Assembly: GCA_050944355.1 (NCBI GenBank)
Contig: JBMNQX010000002.1
Coordinates: forward strand, 124,001 to 188,000
Length of the DNA stretch: 64,000 nucleotides
Reading direction: 5' to 3'
Source: UBA4285 sp050944355
GTDB taxonomy: Bacteria; Bacillota; Clostridia; Lachnospirales; Lachnospiraceae
Within the stretch, counting starts at the first letter, position 1, and every line of letters starts with the position of its first letter. This document shows, piece by piece, positions 17,831 through 25,240 of this stretch. The notes under the pieces are model-generated. The model was not told where the DNA came from. It worked only from the letters and a program-made list of their open reading frames with translations, and ran no database searches. The position numbers were made by a program, and so were the translations under genes.

Positions 17831-18460
17831 ATGAGTGAGAGAATCGCCTGTCTTCTGATCGGGTATCTCTGCGGATGTTTCATCACGGCAGAGGCGGTGT
17901 GCCGGAAAGTGGCCGGGAAACCGGCGCGGGAAGTCGGGCGCACCGGAAATCCCGGCATGGCCAATGTCATGGCGGCTCTGGGGTTCAAGCCCGGCATTCT
18001 GGTCCTGGCGGGCGATATCGGAAAAACAATTCTGGGTGTGGTCCTGGCGAGTCTGCTTTTCTACAGCCGCCTGGGCCGCATTTGTGTGCTCTGGGCTGTG
18101 CTGGGCGTCACGCTCGGGCACAATTTTCCTTTCTGGCTTGCGTTTAAAGGAGGCAAAGGCGTCTCGACGACCTGTGCCGGAATTGTGCTGTATTCTCCTG
18201 GCTGGGGGTTCCTGTCGCTGATCGCGGGCATGCTTGTCGTCTTTGTCACGAAGTCGCTTGCGCTCGGCGCCGTCGTGATTCCGGGAGTCTTCACGATCAT
18301 TGCGTGGATCCGGTACGGGACGGAAGCGGGGATTCTTTCGGCAGCACTGCTGGGGCTGATGATCTGCCGGCACTGGCCGGCTCTTCAGAAACTAAACACA
18401 CCGGACAGAGACCGCACAGACGTACCCGCTGCCATTAAAAAGCTCTTCACTAAATCCTGA
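17831..18460 (+). CDS. plsY: PlsY-family glycerol-3-phosphate acyltransferase (divergent)
   Basis: This is a 209-residue polytopic protein with about 5-6 membrane segments. PlsY transfers the acyl group from acyl-phosphate to glycerol-3-phosphate in phospholipid synthesis. Visible motifs are GNPGMANVMAALG (usual form GSGNxGATN), LGHNFPF and FKGGKGVSTT. The first motif is changed at two conserved positions (RTG for GSG, MAN for ATN), so this may be a second, specialised copy. RBS GAAAGAAGG lies upstream. A -10-like TACAAT is at 17788-17793. Confidence 0.82.
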   Translation: MSERIACLLIGYLCGCFITAEAVCRKVAGKPAREVGRTGNPGMANVMAALGFKPGILVLAGDIGKTILGVVLASLLFYSRLGRICVLWAVLGVTLGHNFPFWLAFKGGKGVSTTCAGIVLYSPGWGFLSLIAGMLVVFVTKSLALGAVVIPGVFTIIAWIRYGTEAGILSAALLGLMICRHWPALQKLNTPDRDRTDVPAAIKKLFTKS

Positions 18461-18476
18461 TTTACATTCATAATTA

Positions 18477-18485
18477 TGGTATAAT
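18477..18485 (+). promoter_or_regulatory. Extended -10 promoter for the acidic membrane protein
   Basis: TGGTATAAT gives a perfect -10 with TGN extension, about 60 nt before the start at 18547. A weak CTGATT lies 17 nt upstream of the hexamer. Confidence 0.55.
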
Positions 18486-18546
18486 TCGTTTGTCTGTGAA
18501 TCAGATGAACTATAGTGCACCGCTTTGCGGGAGCAAAGGAGGATAC

Positions 18547-19293
18547 ATGGGGTTTAAGGAACTGGAAGAACGCGAGAGAGAGACTTCTTCAAATGACGAT
18601 GTGGAACAGGATGGAGATCTGACTACTGTCTTTGAAGCGCTTGATATTGATGAGGCGGATGAACAGGCCGCACAGCCTGAACAGACTTCAGCGGCACCGG
18701 CAGCTGAGGAAAGTAATGCCGCGCCGGAAAAGACGGATGCGCAGGAGGCCGAAAAGCAGCCTGCCGGGGCCGAAACCGCTGAGAAGAAAAGTGCTGAACA
18801 GGCGTCTGAGGCGCCGGCAGAAAAAGAAGACGAAAAGAAGCGCAAAGTTCAGCAGATCGAGCCGCAGACGGAAGAGCAGGAGACAGAGGCGGATGAGGAA
18901 GAAGACGAGGATACGGTATATTACACGTCCGTATTTATGAGAGTTATGTCGCTCCTCTTCATCATTGTTTCAGCCCTTGAAATCGTCGGAGGAGTGGCCA
19001 TAGCGCTCCTGGGAGACGGACTGTTTGACAGCGCGCAGATTGACAGACTGAACATGAGCGCGGCGCATGCGTTCGGAATCGCCATCGTCATTTTCGGCGT
19101 TCTCACACTGCTCGCCGGCATCTGCGGCAGAAAAGAGAAGAAGGTCATTTCTGTAATTCTGGCAATTCTTCTCATTGCCGTTGCGATCTGCACATTCTTC
19201 CTGGATGTGAGTCTGCTTCAGGCCGGTGTGCTTGCGTTCTATATTCTTTATTTCGGTGCTGCCTGCAGCATTCAGCCGTACGAGGAATATTGA
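18547..19293 (+). CDS. Membrane protein with long acidic N-terminal tail, unknown function
   Basis: This is a 248-residue protein. The first 120 or so residues are low-complexity, rich in Glu, Ala and Gln, and likely disordered in the cytoplasm. Four hydrophobic segments follow: VMSLLFIIVSALEIVGGV, HAFGIAIVIFGVLTLLAG, VISVILAILLIAVAICTF and QAGVLAFYILYFGAA. The start MGFKELEE is set by AAAGGAGG upstream; an in-frame ATG at 18490 lacks an RBS. The gene lies 3 nt before a NifX-like gene and shares its promoter. I do not recognise a family. The tail could be a protein-docking arm. Confidence 0.8.
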   Translation: MGFKELEERERETSSNDDVEQDGDLTTVFEALDIDEADEQAAQPEQTSAAPAAEESNAAPEKTDAQEAEKQPAGAETAEKKSAEQASEAPAEKEDEKKRKVQQIEPQTEEQETEADEEEDEDTVYYTSVFMRVMSLLFIIVSALEIVGGVAIALLGDGLFDSAQIDRLNMSAAHAFGIAIVIFGVLTLLAGICGRKEKKVISVILAILLIAVAICTFFLDVSLLQAGVLAFYILYFGAACSIQPYEEY

Positions 19294-19296
19294 CGG

Positions 19297-19665
19297 ATGT
19301 TTCAGCTTTTTGACAGGGAAAAGAGCGGCAGCCTCAGCAAGCCGGAAGGCGGCGTATTTGTCATCGTGGGCTTTGAGAGCGGAACGGTTCCGGATTTCAA
19401 GTCGATCGATCATTTCGAACTGTACTGCATCCGCGATGGGAAAATCGTGACGAAACGGATGCTGCGGTTTCCGGACGCGAACGATGAATCCGGGAAGATC
19501 CGGATGATGAAACAGCTCGACGCTGACGCTGTGATCGCCGCGAAATTTCTGCCCAGAGATCTCGCAAAACTCAGAGAAGCCGGCATAAAGGCCTGCAGCT
19601 TTGACGGCGGTCCGGGCGCGGCAATCCGCGAATATCGGAAAGGAAATCTGAAAAGTCTGTATTGA
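19297..19665 (+). CDS. NifX/NafY-like small protein, paralog of 23957-24289
   Basis: This is a 122-residue protein related by pattern to the dinitrogenase iron-molybdenum cofactor domain family (NifX, NafY, C-terminal NifB). Like that family it has a strand resembling FELYCIRDGKIV, then DADAVIAAKFLPRDLAKLREAGI, matching the family's (D)AVIAG-GxGPxA-LxxAGI, and a closing GNLKSLY. The family GMGPRA loop is replaced by KFLPRD. No nitrogenase gene is present. It directly follows the acidic membrane protein and ends at a strong terminator. Related proteins bind metal clusters or are orphans in anaerobes. Function is unknown. Confidence 0.7.
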   Translation: MFQLFDREKSGSLSKPEGGVFVIVGFESGTVPDFKSIDHFELYCIRDGKIVTKRMLRFPDANDESGKIRMMKQLDADAVIAAKFLPRDLAKLREAGIKACSFDGGPGAAIREYRKGNLKSLY

Positions 19666-19708
19666 TCAATGAAAAATTTATCTGCTTCGCTCAAAGCGAG
19701 CTGACAGG

Positions 19709-19759
19709 ATCCCTTTATAAGGGCGCTGAACAGGGGCGCCTTTATAAAGGGATTTTTTT
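19709..19759 (+). terminator. Long-stem intrinsic terminator
   Basis: Eighteen-base arms (19709-19726 and 19736-19753) pair with one wobble around a 9-nt loop. A seven-T run follows. It ends the membrane protein/NifX-like operon. Confidence 0.88.
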
Positions 19760-19770
19760 ATGGGAGGCGC

Positions 19771-19788
19771 ATTTTATGCGCATAAAAT
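19771..19788. repeat. Perfect 18-bp palindrome
   Basis: ATTTTATGCGCATAAAAT is self-complementary over all 18 bases. It lies just after the terminator and about 105 nt before the first remnant of the decayed region. It could be an operator left from a lost gene. No repeat copies were noticed elsewhere. Confidence 0.5.
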
Positions 19789-19893
19789 CCTGGCTTTCCG
19801 TATTGGAAACTACCTTTCGGGTTCTGAAACCATCAGTAAGAGCTGTGGATGATAAAATCAACTCACAGATATGAAAAAGGAGAAACAACAAAT

Positions 19894-19947
19894 ATGGTAT
19901 TACCGGAATTCAAGTATGTTGCGGCGGAAAGTCTTGAAGAAGCCTGA
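19894..19947 (+). pseudogene. Possible start of a molybdenum hydroxylase FAD subunit, truncated
   Basis: After a good RBS (AAAGGAG) an ATG opens a 17-codon frame, MVLPEFKYVAAESLEEA, then TGA. The pattern F-x-Y-x-x-x-x-S/T-L-x-E-A is how XdhB/CoxM-type FAD-binding subunits begin. The rest of such a gene is absent, so this may be a deletion scar. The match is short and tentative. Confidence 0.35.
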
Positions 19948-19948
19948 G

Positions 19949-20110
19949 GACGAAAAATATGCCCTGGTCCATATGGACACAGGGCTTTACGCGCCGACTT
20001 ACAGCGGTATTGAATATTTTTTTCCGAGACTATCCCGGGGCGGCGTCATTTTCGTCGCGCATTTTGAAGACGGAAAACAGAAAGGCGTCCGCAAAGCCGC
20101 CGCAGATTGA
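19949..20110 (+). pseudogene. C-terminal remnant of a TylF-type O-methyltransferase
   Basis: The frame reads DEKYALVHMDTGLYAPT, then SGIEYFFPRLSRGGVIFVAH and KGVRKAAAD. This corresponds to the end of TylF/MycF macrocin-type SAM-dependent methyltransferases (typical form: LVHiDxDLYxPTxxGLexFyPRLxpGG...GVKKAVDeF). The N-terminal SAM-binding half is missing, and the frame runs straight in from unrelated sequence. It is best read as a decayed fragment created by deletion or transfer. Confidence 0.6.
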
Positions 20111-20223
20111 AAAGAAGCGAACGAACAGTCCGGAATGTAGAGACAATGTTGGGAAGGAATCCGCGGGACATACAAAGTTCCCTGAGCCATGCATTGTATG
20201 CAGGATGCATCTGAGGATCCAGC

Positions 20224-20512
20224 GCGGTGAGAGGGACTTGCGATACTGTTGTTGATCGACGCGATGACGTGGCGCCATTCCGCCGCCAGCATTCTTGCTT
20301 CGGGAGTCGGAACGACATCATGGGGATTGCGGGTGAAAAGCTGAATTCCCAGAGATTCTTCCAGCATTGTGATCTTTTTGCTGATAGTTGATGTGCTGTA
20401 ATTCAGACATTCGCCGACACGAGAGAAATTGCCGGGCTCAACGGCCTTGAGAAAGATTTGAATCTGCTGAATCGAAATGTCCGGCGCGAGCGGTTCCTGC
20501 TGCAGTGCAATT
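20224..20512 (-). pseudogene. LysR-family regulator remnant (HTH domain only)
   Basis: On the minus strand the frame encodes ISIQQIQIFLKAVEPGNFSR, followed by NYSTSTISKKITMLEESLGI and QLFTRNPHDVVPTPEA, a recognisable LysR winged-helix domain. There is no usual start codon in frame; a TGA lies about 10 codons upstream of the homology. The effector-binding domain is absent, and the frame runs on into unrelated sequence. It is therefore a broken gene facing the methyltransferase remnant. Confidence 0.65.
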
Positions 20513-20581
20513 CCTTTCTGCCTGTGTCATGACACAGAAGATGATGTCTTGCATCATGCAAAATGTCACGGACGGACCAGA

Positions 20582-20788
20582 TCAGCCAATATGGCTGTTC
20601 TCGTGCTTCTTGACGGCGCGGGCAAGTCTTTCTTCGCTCATCTTTTCTGCGGATGAGCAGGCGGCACCGCAGCTGCCGCAGTCGCCTGTGCAGCCTTCAT
20701 GGCGATGCGTTATGAGATACCGGGCACACACAAAAATCAGAAGCGCTACTAGCGCCAGAGCTATGATATTTCCAAGAACTGCCGGCAT
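20582..20788 (-). CDS. FeoB-associated Cys-rich membrane protein
   Basis: This 68-residue protein has one N-terminal membrane helix (AVLGNIIALALVALLIFVCA) and a cytosolic Cys cluster CTGDCGSCGAAC. This is the small Cys-rich partner often encoded after feoB in Firmicutes, probably assisting ferrous iron uptake or sensing. The ATG at 20788 has GGAGG 8 nt upstream; an in-frame GTG at 20797 overlaps that RBS. An extended -10 (TGCTATACT, 20819-20811 minus) and a 7-bp GC hairpin (20822-20844) lie between it and feoB, so it may also have its own promoter. Confidence 0.85.
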   Translation of the reverse strand: MPAVLGNIIALALVALLIFVCARYLITHRHEGCTGDCGSCGAACSSAEKMSEERLARAVKKHENSHIG

Positions 20789-20897
20789 GGCAGACACCTC
20801 CTTTTCTTAAAGTATAGCACAGGCCCTGCCGATCCGACAGGGCCCGCGCATCTTTACAGTGCAAGATTAATAAGAATTTGTCAGGAATCCTTATTTG

Positions 20898-23207
20898 TTA
20901 TTCGCCGGCCGCCTCAACGGATGTGAGGTTTCTGACGGTGTCGTCCGGCTGATATCCCCTGCGGAAGAGCAGGTAAATGAGCAGAGCGACGAGCGCTATG
21001 CCGAAAACACTCAGACCTGTGAACGGGAGCGTTCCGGTGACGAGGCCGGCGATCTGATAGAATGCCGCGGACACACAGTATGCCCACAGGCACATGTAGC
21101 CGATCGCGGCCATCGTCCATTTCGGATTGTTCATCTCATGCTTGATGGCTCCCATGGCGGCGAAACACGGTGCGCACAGCAGGTTGAAAAGCATGAACGC
21201 GAAAGCGGAAAGCGGGGTGAAATCCGACGCGAATTTCGCCCAGATCTGTTCGCCGTTCTCGTCGAGCTCAGCCTCAGAGTCGTCGTAATTGTACAGCACG
21301 CCGATTGTGCCGACTACATTTTCCTTGGCGACCAGACCGGAAATTGTCGCGACAGTCGGACGCCATGAATTAAAGCCCTGCGGCGTGAAAATCACGGATA
21401 CCGGCTGCGCGATGTCGGCGAGAAGCGAGAGATCGGTAGAGTTCAGCTCATCCTCGGAAATGTTCATCTTTTCTGCCAGAGCGGCCGTCTGTGTCTCATC
21501 CTCCGTGAATTCTTCCCAGACATCGTCGTTGATATACGTGAATTGTCCGTTCACAACGCCGAAACTCTGCAGGAACCAGATCAGAATTGTCGAGAGGACG
21601 ATGACAGAACCGGCTCTCTTGATGAAAGAGAAACCGCGTTCCCAGGTCGCGCGGAGAACATTTTTCATGGAAGGCACATGATATGCCGGGAGTTCCATGA
21701 CGAAAGGAGCCGGCTCTCCGGCGAAGACCCTGAACTTCTTGAGTATTATGCCTGAGAGTACGATCGATGCCATGCCGATGAAGTACGCGCTGACAGCGAT
21801 GAGAGAGCTGCCGCCGAACATGGCGCCGGCGATAAGCCCGATGATCGGCATCTTGGCGCCGCAAGGGATGAACGTCGTGGTCATGATCGTCAGCTTGCGG
21901 TCGCGGTCGTTCTCGATGGTGCGGGTTGACATGATGCCCGGAACACCGCAGCCGACAGCGACGAGAACCGGAATGAATGATTTGCCGGAAAGGCCGAACT
22001 GACGAAAGATGCGGTCCATGACAAATGCGACGCGGGACATGTAGCCGATATCCTCAAGAATCGCCAGACAGAAGAACAGTACGAGCATCTGCGGAACGAA
22101 TCCGAGAACCGCGCCGACGCCGGCCACGATGCCGTCCTGAATCAGGCTGTATACCATGCCGGATTCGGAAAGATGGAAGACATCCAGGAGCAGCGTGTCG
22201 ACCCAGGCGGGGACCCACTCGCCGAAAAACACGTCATTCAGGAAATTGGTTCCGATAGTTCCGATGCCGATGTGAGATCCGAAATCACCGTTTGCCCCGC
22301 CCATAGCAAGCGCGTAGATGAGAAGCATCACGCAGAAGAAAATCGGGAGGCCGAGGACGCGGTTTGTGACGATCTTGTCGACTTTGTCGGATATGGTCAT
22401 GCTGTGCTTTGCGCCCTTTTTCTTCACAGAGACGGCGACGACGCCGGCGATGTATTCATAGCGCTGGTTTGTGATAATGCTCTCGGAGTCATCATCCAGT
22501 TCTTCTTCCGCCTTTTCGATGTATTTTTCCATTCCGGCGAGCTGAGCTCTGGTAAAGGTTTTTTCTTCCAGGATTTTTTTGTCGCGCTCAAAAATTTTAA
22601 CGGCGTACCAGCGTCTGAGCTTCTTGTCAATGCTGCTGCCAAGTCCGCTTTCAATCTTCTCAAGAGATTCTTTGACGATGCCGGTGAAGAACTCCGGGAC
22701 TTTGTATTCCTTTTTATTCTGCGCGGTCCTGACACACAGCTCGGCCGCCTCTGTTATGTTCTCGCCTTTTAAGGCCGAGATCTCAATTGCCGGTGCGTTC
22801 AGCTCTTCTGAAAGTCTGCTGATGTCGATTTTGTCGCCGTTCTTTCTGACGATGTCCATCATGTTCACAGCCAGGACGACCGGAATACCGACTTCCATCA
22901 GCTGTGTCGTCAGGTAAAGGTTTCTCTCGATGTTTGTGCCGTCGATGATATTCAGGATGACATCCGGCTTTTCCTCGACCAGATATTTTCTGGAGACAAC
23001 TTCTTCCAGTGTATACGGTGAAAGAGAGTAAATGCCCGGGAGATCCTGAATGATCACATCATCGTGATTCTTAAGCCTTCCTTCTTTCTTTTCAACCGTA
23101 ACGCCCGGCCAGTTGCCCACGTACTGGCGCGACCCTGTCAGTGCGTTGAAAAGCGTCGTTTTTCCGCAGTTCGGGTTGCCTGCCAGGGCAATACGAATTT
23201 CTTCCAT
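20898..23207 (-). CDS. feoB: Ferrous iron transport protein B
   Basis: This is a 769-residue GTPase-coupled Fe(II) permease. The N-terminal G domain has GNPNCGKT (G1, residues 10-17), DLPGIYSLS (G3), NMMD (G4) and SALKGEN (G5), followed by a helical spacer. The membrane part starts near residue 285 and holds the two gate-type repeats (GCGVPGIMSTRTIENDRD, PCGAKMPIIG). The C-terminus is short. The RBS GGAGG precedes the ATG. It follows two feoA genes on the same strand in one operon. Fe(II) uptake fits an anaerobic lifestyle. Confidence 0.97.
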   Translation of the reverse strand: MEEIRIALAGNPNCGKTTLFNALTGSRQYVGNWPGVTVEKKEGRLKNHDDVIIQDLPGIYSLSPYTLEEVVSRKYLVEEKPDVILNIIDGTNIERNLYLTTQLMEVGIPVVLAVNMMDIVRKNGDKIDISRLSEELNAPAIEISALKGENITEAAELCVRTAQNKKEYKVPEFFTGIVKESLEKIESGLGSSIDKKLRRWYAVKIFERDKKILEEKTFTRAQLAGMEKYIEKAEEELDDDSESIITNQRYEYIAGVVAVSVKKKGAKHSMTISDKVDKIVTNRVLGLPIFFCVMLLIYALAMGGANGDFGSHIGIGTIGTNFLNDVFFGEWVPAWVDTLLLDVFHLSESGMVYSLIQDGIVAGVGAVLGFVPQMLVLFFCLAILEDIGYMSRVAFVMDRIFRQFGLSGKSFIPVLVAVGCGVPGIMSTRTIENDRDRKLTIMTTTFIPCGAKMPIIGLIAGAMFGGSSLIAVSAYFIGMASIVLSGIILKKFRVFAGEPAPFVMELPAYHVPSMKNVLRATWERGFSFIKRAGSVIVLSTILIWFLQSFGVVNGQFTYINDDVWEEFTEDETQTAALAEKMNISEDELNSTDLSLLADIAQPVSVIFTPQGFNSWRPTVATISGLVAKENVVGTIGVLYNYDDSEAELDENGEQIWAKFASDFTPLSAFAFMLFNLLCAPCFAAMGAIKHEMNNPKWTMAAIGYMCLWAYCVSAAFYQIAGLVTGTLPFTGLSVFGIALVALLIYLLFRRGYQPDDTVRNLTSVEAAGE

Positions 23208-23249
23208 TATTTCCTCCTTTATGTCTTGAGCATTCTGACGACGAAGCGG

Positions 23250-23471
23250 TCACTCAACTTCGATTTCCTCTGCGTCCGCTTTGCGGACCGAGAGCTCATA
23301 TCCCCGGATGTTGAGCTCCATCGGATCACCGAGCGGCGCGACCTTGCGCACAAGAATTTCAACGCCCTTTGTGATGCCCATGTCCATGATTCTGCGCTTC
23401 ACAGGCCCTTCGCCGTGAAGCCGCTTTACAACACAGGTCTGACCGACACCTACGTCTCCCAGAGTTCGCAT
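23250..23471 (-). CDS. feoA: FeoA-domain protein (second copy)
   Basis: This 73-residue SH3-like FeoA protein contains RTLGDVGVGQTCVVKRLHG, RRIMDMGITKGVEI and a closing NIRGYELSVRKADAEEIEV, all standard for FeoA. It is a cytosolic partner that tunes FeoB. It sits between the other feoA and feoB, with RBS AAGGAGG. Two tandem FeoA proteins are common in Firmicutes. Confidence 0.95.
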   Translation of the reverse strand: MRTLGDVGVGQTCVVKRLHGEGPVKRRIMDMGITKGVEILVRKVAPLGDPMELNIRGYELSVRKADAEEIEVE

Positions 23472-23513
23472 AAAATATCCTCCTTCATTTCTTTGTTTCC
23501 GCCGGAAAGCGGT

Positions 23514-23723
23514 TTATGAAAATACCTTCATTGCCAGCCCGCGGTCTATAGCGACCCGGGCGTCCTTGACTTTGACAATCAGGTTTCCGCCGTTGTTGGC
23601 AACCACCGTGACAGTACTTCCCGGGATAAATCCCAGTTCTGTGAGATGATGACGGACTGATTCGGCGCCGCTTATGCGGCTGATGACAAATGGCAGTCCG
23701 ATTTCAGCAAGTGCGATTGGCAT
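23514..23723 (-). CDS. feoA: FeoA-domain protein (first copy)
   Basis: This is a 69-residue FeoA-like protein with HHLTELGFIPGSTVTVV and the C-terminal VKDARVAIDRGLAMKVFS. It is the first gene of feoA-feoA-feoB. It diverges from the other FeoA but keeps the fold pattern. RBS AAGAAGG precedes the ATG. Its promoter and a likely operator lie about 110-140 nt upstream. Confidence 0.93.
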   Translation of the reverse strand: MPIALAEIGLPFVISRISGAESVRHHLTELGFIPGSTVTVVANNGGNLIVKVKDARVAIDRGLAMKVFS

Positions 23724-23826
23724 GTATAATCACCTTCTTTTTTCCCAGACTGATGGAATCTTGCTGCGGATAAATCTGTAAAGCAGGCTTATGAAATATA
23801 GAATGCTTACGCGAGTTACCATCAAC

Positions 23827-23855
23827 TAACACAAGAATCATAACACAAACTTGTG
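23827..23855. promoter_or_regulatory. Probable operator overlapping the feo promoter
   Basis: Two motifs overlap: an inverted repeat CACAAG (23830-23835) / CTTGTG (23850-23855), and a direct repeat TAACACAA at 23827-23834 and 23841-23848. They cover the -10 and spacer of the feo promoter, as a repressor site would. They do not look like a classical Fur or DtxR box. The regulator is unknown. Confidence 0.5.
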
Positions 23856-23864
23856 AAAGGTCAA
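23837..23864 (-). promoter_or_regulatory. Promoter of feoA-feoA-feoB
   Basis: Minus strand TTGACC (23864-23859) and TATGAT (23842-23837) lie 16 nt apart, each one base from consensus. This leaves a leader of about 105 nt before the first feoA. Confidence 0.68.
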
Positions 23865-23956
23865 GAACAAAAATAAGATAAAGCTAAAAATAGTTATAGA
23901 TACAGTTCATGAATTAGTGTACTATAACATCAGACGGAGAAGAGAGGAGAAAAAAG

Positions 23957-24289
23957 ATGAACAGCAAGCTGCCTTTCACATATTACGCGGTTATTGTGAA
24001 TGATGGAAATGGAAATGTCGGGACACTGACGAGAGCGGAATACCTGAATTATTTTTCATTTGTCAATGGGAAAAACCGGGTGAAGCAGATGCTTTCGATA
24101 GGAAAAAGACCATGGGACGAGCTGCTGGATATGCTGACAGAGCTGAAGGTCAGGGTGGTCGTGGCGAAGCACTTTCTTCCCAGGGAGCTTGCGGCGCTGA
24201 AGAAAAAAGGCATCCTGTGCTTCACCTTTGAAGGTGGCACGGATGCCGCGTTTCATGCACTGCTTGACGGCAGTTTTAAGGAACTGTGA
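23957..24289 (+). CDS. NifX/NafY-like small protein divergent from feo
   Basis: This is a 110-residue protein. Its C-terminal half VVVAKHFLPRELAALKKKGI, then FEGGTDAAFHALLDGSFKEL, lines up without gaps with the protein at 19297-19665 (FLPRDLAKLREAGI, SFDGGPGAAIREYRKGNLKSL). Both match the iron-molybdenum-cofactor-binding fold in outline but share a derived FLPR(D/E)L loop. RBS GAGAGGAG is present. It is transcribed divergently from the ferrous iron operon across a 233-nt region, which suggests iron-linked expression. No nitrogenase genes are present. Function unknown. Confidence 0.72.
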   Translation: MNSKLPFTYYAVIVNDGNGNVGTLTRAEYLNYFSFVNGKNRVKQMLSIGKRPWDELLDMLTELKVRVVVAKHFLPRELAALKKKGILCFTFEGGTDAAFHALLDGSFKEL

Positions 24290-24294
24290 AAGAA

Positions 24295-25098
24295 TCAGCA
24301 GAAAAGCCTGCGGAGCGGGGTGTGCTCGATGATGATGATACCGATGCACATGAAGAGGTGCTCGATGAAGAGACTGATGATGATGCCGTAGGCGCTGATC
24401 AGAACCTGAGTCTGGAAACCGTAGAAGCTTAAGACGCCCGAATACGCGAGCAGTAGGCCGATGAAAGGCATGCTGTCGCCCACGCCGTGGCAGAGCCGCT
24501 TGAAGTCCTTGACGGTGAAATCGAAGTACACAAAGCGGCCGGCTACCATCGCGGTCATCATGAAGATCAGGTTCATATAGGCGTGTTCGCCGTATGCGAT
24601 GTAAATTGCCACCAGCAGAATCAGGATGTACACCGATGAGCTGAGGCGGATATTCGCCATTTCATCGTTGGTCAGTGAGCGCAGCCGGACGACGAAGTGA
24701 TCAAAGAACATCGTGATGAAGACGGAGATGAGGATGAGTATCAGAAGAAAAAAGTCCTCCCACTCGTTCCAGATCGTTGCGAACGGATCGGTGATCGTCC
24801 CGTCGTAGATAAAGTTGTTGATGCATATATATACGAACATCATGAGAAGCACAGAGGTGCTTGAAAATACAAGTTCGTAGAAGCGGTCCAGAAATATGCG
24901 GGCATTGGCCCTTGTGAGCTGTTTCCTGGTGAGCTGGGATGTGTGGCCGCCGCGGCGCACCTTTTCGTAATCGGATTTTCCCCTGTGTCTCGCGGCAAGA
25001 GCGATTACAGTCAGGACGATGAGCATACCGGCCAGAACGACCAGAAAGAAAGGCCCCGTGATAGAAAGATTTGAATAATGTCTGTAATAATAGCCCAT
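24295..25098 (-). CDS. Polytopic membrane protein, unknown function
   Basis: This 267-residue protein has about six to seven hydrophobic segments: near residues 15-35, 80-100, 115-135, 152-170, 173-190, 205-228 and 235-258. A basic loop (RHRGKSDYEKVRRGGHTSQLTRKQLTR) separates the first two. No known motif is evident. It ends 5 nt from the convergent NifX-like gene, and its promoter would lie near 25100. It stands alone on its strand between two plus-strand genes. Confidence 0.75.
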   Translation of the reverse strand: MGYYYRHYSNLSITGPFFLVVLAGMLIVLTVIALAARHRGKSDYEKVRRGGHTSQLTRKQLTRANARIFLDRFYELVFSSTSVLLMMFVYICINNFIYDGTITDPFATIWNEWEDFFLLILILISVFITMFFDHFVVRLRSLTNDEMANIRLSSSVYILILLVAIYIAYGEHAYMNLIFMMTAMVAGRFVYFDFTVKDFKRLCHGVGDSMPFIGLLLAYSGVLSFYGFQTQVLISAYGIIISLFIEHLFMCIGIIIIEHTPLRRLFC

Positions 25099-25240
25099 TT
25101 CTTCCTCCGATTGCTGACGTTTAACTTTTAGTCTATTCTTTTTTCAATTGAAAAACAATCCTTGTCTGGTATGGGAAATTTCCTTTGAATATGATAAAAT
25201 AAATCGTCAGACAGCAGACTGTCCGAAGGAGATTTTTTTC

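Noticed and set aside
19662..19874. 70-residue reading frame on the plus strand
   Set aside because: It runs through a strong terminator and a palindrome, lacks an RBS and resembles nothing.
20822..20844. GC hairpin between feoB and the Cys-rich gene as a terminator
   Set aside because: No T-run follows on either strand; it may only moderate read-through.
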